15,150 nt of DNA from Solirubrobacteraceae bacterium (GTDB lineage Bacteria > Actinomycetota > Thermoleophilia > Solirubrobacterales > Solirubrobacteraceae). The notes beneath the pieces are model-generated. The model did no database searches, was not told the DNA's origin, and saw nothing but the letters and a program-made list of their open reading frames with translations. The stretch lies in the NCBI GenBank assembly GCA_030149625.1, contig JASLHP010000315.1, positions 1 through 15,150 of the forward strand, given 5' to 3'. Both the position numbers and the translations under genes were made by a program. Each line of letters opens with the position of its first letter. Position 1 is the stretch's first letter. Of this stretch, positions 12,336-15,150 are shown one piece after another.

Positions 12336-12375
12336 GGTTTTGGAGACCACCGTGTTACCGATACACCAGTCCCCC
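12305..12375 (-). tRNA. tRNA-Trp (anticodon CCA)
   Basis: The 71-nt cloverleaf is complete. The acceptor GGGGGAC/GTCCCCC is perfect, with a G discriminator as bacterial TrpRS expects. The D stem is GTGT/ACAC. The anticodon stem GTGGT/ACCGC (one G-U) has the loop CTCCAAA, so the anticodon is CCA. The T arm is CGAGG-TTCGACT-CCTCG. No CCA tail is encoded. The variable loop is the short AACG. The acceptor starts G1-C72 rather than A1-U72 as in E. coli tRNA-Trp. It is followed by a strong terminator, and its 3' end is duplicated at 9084-9153. Confidence 0.93.
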
Positions 12376-12518
12376 GGGTCCTCGGTGCCGATCGCTCTCG
12401 GGCCTTCCGTCCGAACGGCACGCGCCACGGAAGCGGCATTCTAACCCCGCTTCGCATCCGCGCGGGCGCTCCGCGGCGTTCTACTGATCAGGGCGAAGCC
12501 TCAAGCTAGAGCGGCTGC

Positions 12519-13886
12519 GTGCCGAAGCGCTCGATGGACCTCAATCCAGCATTCGTGATGATCGATACTTTCCCTGTAAGGCTGCCCCATCTCGCCTCTC
12601 AGCGCGGCGACACGCTGATCGAGGTGCTGATCAGCGCCTTCTTGATCGGTCTGATCGTCGTCGGCACGTTCTCGGGCCTCAACAGCAGCACCCGCGCAAC
12701 GGCTCTGCAGCGTGCCCACTCACAGGCAGACGCGCTCGCCGAGCAGGACGAGGAGCGGCTGCGCAGCGAGCCGGTCAACGTGCTCGCGGCGCTGGGCAGC
12801 CACCCGCAGACGTCCTCGGCGACGGTCGGCAACACCAAGTTCACGATCGAATCGAGTGCGACGTACATCTCCGACAGCACCGCCACGGAAAGCTGCAGCT
12901 CGAGCACCGCTGAAGCCAACTACCTGCAGACGACCTCCAGGGTCACGTGGCCTGGCTCCATCAAGGCGGTCGAAGAGACCGGCGTGATCAGCCCGCCGCC
13001 CGGGTCGAACCTGATCGTGCAGGTCACCGAATCCGGCACCCCCGTGCAGGGCGCGACGGTCACCGCGACCGGCCCCGCACCGGAAACGACCGCGCACACG
13101 CTCGAAACCTCCACACGTGGCTGCGCCGTGATCGCGCTGCCCTCCGGCGGCGAATACGGCATCAACGCCCACAAGCTTGGCTACGTCGATCCGAACGGCT
13201 ACGAAAACACCGCCGAAGACGAAACCGTCACCCAGAAAGTCTATATCGCCGCCGAGAACACCGCAAAGGAGGGTTACTATCTCGGTCGCGCCGGCAAACT
13301 CGAACTCGCCTTCGGCGGCGGAACCGAAGGCGAAGGGGAAAGCTTCGTCCTGTTCAACTCCGGCATGACGACCTTCAACAGGTTCCCGCGACACTCGAGC
13401 AGCTACGCCATTCTTGGCAGCGAAGGCGTCTACGCCTCCTCGATCACGACCACGGGGCTCTATCCGTTCACGACCGACTACACGATCTACCCCGGCACCT
13501 GCGAAGCAGACAAACCCCCGGCGCTCGGACCAGAAAACGAAGTTCTGATCCCACCCGGCGGCACAGGCCACGCCTCGCTGGTTTTGCCGCGACTCAGCTT
13601 GAAAGTCTACAGCGGCACCAGCTCGAGCTCCGAACTTCTCACCGGGGCTTCCGGCAGTGTCACCGACACGGGCTGCAGCGTCAAGCGCTCGTTCACGACG
13701 ACCGCGGGCGCAATGCCGCATCCGGCGCTCCCGTATGGCACCTACAACCTCTGCGTGACGGCCAAAGTCGGCTCGCCCGCGAAGCAGCGCCGATATGAAA
13801 AGAAAGCGATTCACATCGTCAGCGCGAGCGGCATCGAAGAAACGATCTATCTCGGCTCGGCCGAAGAATCGTCGACCCCCTGCTGA
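12519..13886 (+). CDS. PilV-like prepilin with large C-terminal domain
   Basis: The product has 455 aa from a GTG; the ATGs at 12534 and 12558 are in-frame alternatives, and no ribosome-binding site decides between them. A type III signal lies at Q-R-G30|D31-T-L-I-E35-V-L-I, with Glu at +5 and a hydrophobic helix (SAFLIGLIVVGTFSGL), so a prepilin peptidase should cut after Gly30. The pilin stem is followed by an ectodomain much longer than in ordinary minor pilins. It holds a carboxypeptidase-regulatory/Ig-like segment (N-L-I-V-Q-V-T-E-S-G-T-P-V-Q-G-A-T-V-T-A) and a second similar one near residue 365 (L-S-L-K-V-Y-S-G-T). The C-terminus is Thr-Pro-Cys. It heads a three-gene prepilin operon, and its stop overlaps the next start (TGATG). 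It is likely a minor pilin or tip adhesin of a type IV-like or competence-like fibre. Confidence 0.85.
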   Translation: MPKRSMDLNPAFVMIDTFPVRLPHLASQRGDTLIEVLISAFLIGLIVVGTFSGLNSSTRATALQRAHSQADALAEQDEERLRSEPVNVLAALGSHPQTSSATVGNTKFTIESSATYISDSTATESCSSSTAEANYLQTTSRVTWPGSIKAVEETGVISPPPGSNLIVQVTESGTPVQGATVTATGPAPETTAHTLETSTRGCAVIALPSGGEYGINAHKLGYVDPNGYENTAEDETVTQKVYIAAENTAKEGYYLGRAGKLELAFGGGTEGEGESFVLFNSGMTTFNRFPRHSSSYAILGSEGVYASSITTTGLYPFTTDYTIYPGTCEADKPPALGPENEVLIPPGGTGHASLVLPRLSLKVYSGTSSSSELLTGASGSVTDTGCSVKRSFTTTAGAMPHPALPYGTYNLCVTAKVGSPAKQRRYEKKAIHIVSASGIEETIYLGSAEESSTPC

Positions 13887-14680
13887 TGACCACACACCCG
13901 TACATACAACGCCTATTCGACGAGCACGGCTTTTCGCTCATCGAACTGCTCGTCTCGATGCTGATCGGCCTGTTGGTGACCGGCGCGGCCTTCTCGATCC
14001 TCGAATTCACGACGAGCGACGTCAAACTGACTACTGAACGCGCGCATCTCGACCAGGCCGGCCGTGTCGCGCTCGAGAACATCATGCTCGAGCTCCACTC
14101 GGCCTGCGTGAAGGTCGAAACACGCCCCATCAAACTTGGAAGCAACGAAAACGAACTCCTGTTCCTCAGCGAACGTAGCCCGCTCAACGCGGTGTACAAG
14201 GAACCTACGGCGTCCCTCGCGGAAGTGCGCGAGCGCAAGATCATCTTCAACAAAGCAACGGGAACACTCACGGAAAAGTCCTGGGTCGCCCCCTACCCAA
14301 GCTACGAAGCCGCCGAACCTACGACGCCAACAACCGTGCTGCTCCTGAAAGGCGTCAAGCGCACGACCCAAGAAGGAAAAGAAGTACCCGTCTTCCGCTA
14401 CTACCGCTACTACAAGTCGAGTGACCCGATTCCTACGGGAGACACGACGACGCCATACGGCGAACTCTACCCGACGCCGATGACAACAACCGAACTTGCC
14501 AATAAAGAAGAACTCAAAGCTGTCACCAAGGTGGCGGTGAGCTTCACGCTCGCGCCGGAAGGCAACGAAGGCGTCTTTGCCAAAGGCTACCGACCAATCG
14601 CATTCGAAGACTCCGCGATCCTTCGCCTGGCCCCAGCATCGGAAGCAGAACGCAACTTCACCTGCACTGAAAAGACATGA
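13886..14680 (+). CDS. PilW/PulJ-like prepilin
   Basis: The protein has 264 aa. The class III signal is E-H-G15|F16-S-L-I-E20-L-L-V-S-M-L-I-G-L-L-V. The stem continues through T-E-R-A-H-L-D-Q-A-G-R-V-A-L-E-N-I-M-L-E-L, a typical PilW/PulJ helix in which a region resembling D-x-x-x-A-x-x-x-L precedes the globular part. The ectodomain is Thr/Pro/Glu-rich with two Cys. Its ATG shares one base with the upstream TGA, and its own TGA overlaps the next ATG (ATGA), so the three genes are translated as a unit. In type II/IV systems such proteins form the priming tip complex. Confidence 0.88.
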   Translation: MTTHPYIQRLFDEHGFSLIELLVSMLIGLLVTGAAFSILEFTTSDVKLTTERAHLDQAGRVALENIMLELHSACVKVETRPIKLGSNENELLFLSERSPLNAVYKEPTASLAEVRERKIIFNKATGTLTEKSWVAPYPSYEAAEPTTPTTVLLLKGVKRTTQEGKEVPVFRYYRYYKSSDPIPTGDTTTPYGELYPTPMTTTELANKEELKAVTKVAVSFTLAPEGNEGVFAKGYRPIAFEDSAILRLAPASEAERNFTCTEKT

Positions 14681-15150
14681 TCACTCCATCACCATCAAAG
14701 CTGCTTCGCCGCGAGGACGGCGTCACGATGATCATCGTCGTGAGCGTGATGTTCATCACGTCGCTGCTGCTCGTCGCCGCGTTCACGGCCGCGAGTGGTG
14801 AAATCCACCTCACCAAGACGGACCGAGCGCAGAAGAAGGCTTACTACGCGGCGGAGGCCGGCGTCGAGGACTACGAGTACCACCTCACACAGGATGGTGA
14901 CTACCTCAGCTACTGCGCCAACCCCACACCAGCCAACCCCGGCCTCAACGAAGTAGGCTCGACCGCGAAACGGGCCGAAGTCCCGAGATCTACCCCGTCG
15001 AGCGAAGCCACCCACGAGCAATATGCGATCCAGCTGCTCCCTGCGGAAAGCGACAAGCTCGCGAGCGACCACCATTGCGACCCGACTCGGCTCGTCGAAA
15101 CGATGATCGAACAAGGTGGAAACAGCGGCGGCACATTCCGTATCGAGTCG
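14677..15150 (+). CDS. PilX-like prepilin or pilus assembly protein (partial, 3' end outside window)
   Basis: The frame starts in an ATGA overlap with the previous gene and stays open for 158 codons to the window edge. The N-terminus K-L-L-R-R-E-D-G15-V-T-M-I-I-V-V-S-V-M-F-I-T-S-L-L-L-V has the positively charged leader, Gly and long hydrophobic helix of PilX-type minor pilins. Glu at +5 is missing (Ile), as often in PilX and PilX-N proteins. The following stretch K-A-Y-Y-A-A-E-A-G-V-E-D-Y-E is the conserved stem segment of that family. The rest is Asn/Pro/Ser-rich with a few Cys. Confidence 0.83.
   Translation, partial: MITPSPSKLLRREDGVTMIIVVSVMFITSLLLVAAFTAASGEIHLTKTDRAQKKAYYAAEAGVEDYEYHLTQDGDYLSYCANPTPANPGLNEVGSTAKRAEVPRSTPSSEATHEQYAIQLLPAESDKLASDHHCDPTRLVETMIEQGGNSGGTFRIES

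Overview
The window is high-GC bacterial DNA. Its gene content and protein style suggest an actinobacterium, most likely of the Thermoleophilia (Solirubrobacter/Conexibacter-like). This rests on recognised family types: a DsbA-VKOR pair, the cupin family, a decayed standalone OmpR-type wing domain and a multi-prepilin operon. No 16S rRNA or other marker gene is present, so the placement is an inference.

Layout. (1) Positions 1-2660, minus strand: a tRNA-Arg(UCU), 3 nt later a large GT-C-like membrane protein, then the first 31 codons of an adenine/cytosine-N4 type DNA methyltransferase that leaves the window. (2) Positions 2825-6706, plus strand: a membrane-anchored DsbA-like thioredoxin and VKOR (an extracytoplasmic disulfide pair), a PAS-GGDEF-EAL protein whose EAL half lacks key catalytic residues, and ribose-5-phosphate isomerase A. 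(3) Positions 6664-8838, minus strand: a cupin, a metal-dependent amidohydrolase and a cysteine-dioxygenase-type enzyme. The last two are coupled by an ATGA overlap. (4) Positions 8870-12375: a mosaic, decayed islet. (5) Positions 12519-15150, plus strand: three tightly overlapping prepilin-like genes (PilV-, PilW/PulJ- and PilX-like), the last cut by the window edge.

The islet is the most interesting part. A 2.3 kb unique segment lies between two partial copies of the same block. Each copy has a small antitoxin-like gene (both copies mutated, with different lesions) and a tRNA-Trp 3' end with its terminator. The right block also holds a frameshifted OmpR-type winged-helix remnant and the complete tRNA-Trp. 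The segment encodes one 198-aa protein with three parts: a PqqD/RRE-like N-terminal domain, a Tat-like twin-arginine signal region, and a 65-residue C-terminal domain with 10 cysteines. By hand count the C-terminal coding stretch is only about 38% GC, inside a gene and neighbourhood that are otherwise strongly GC-rich. Downstream is an NTP_transf_5-like nucleotidyltransferase, a family known from some lasso-peptide clusters. I infer an exported, cysteine-rich peptide system in which the recognition domain is fused to its own cargo, with a swappable cargo domain. No maturase, transporter or integrase is visible in the window, so the biochemical role is open.
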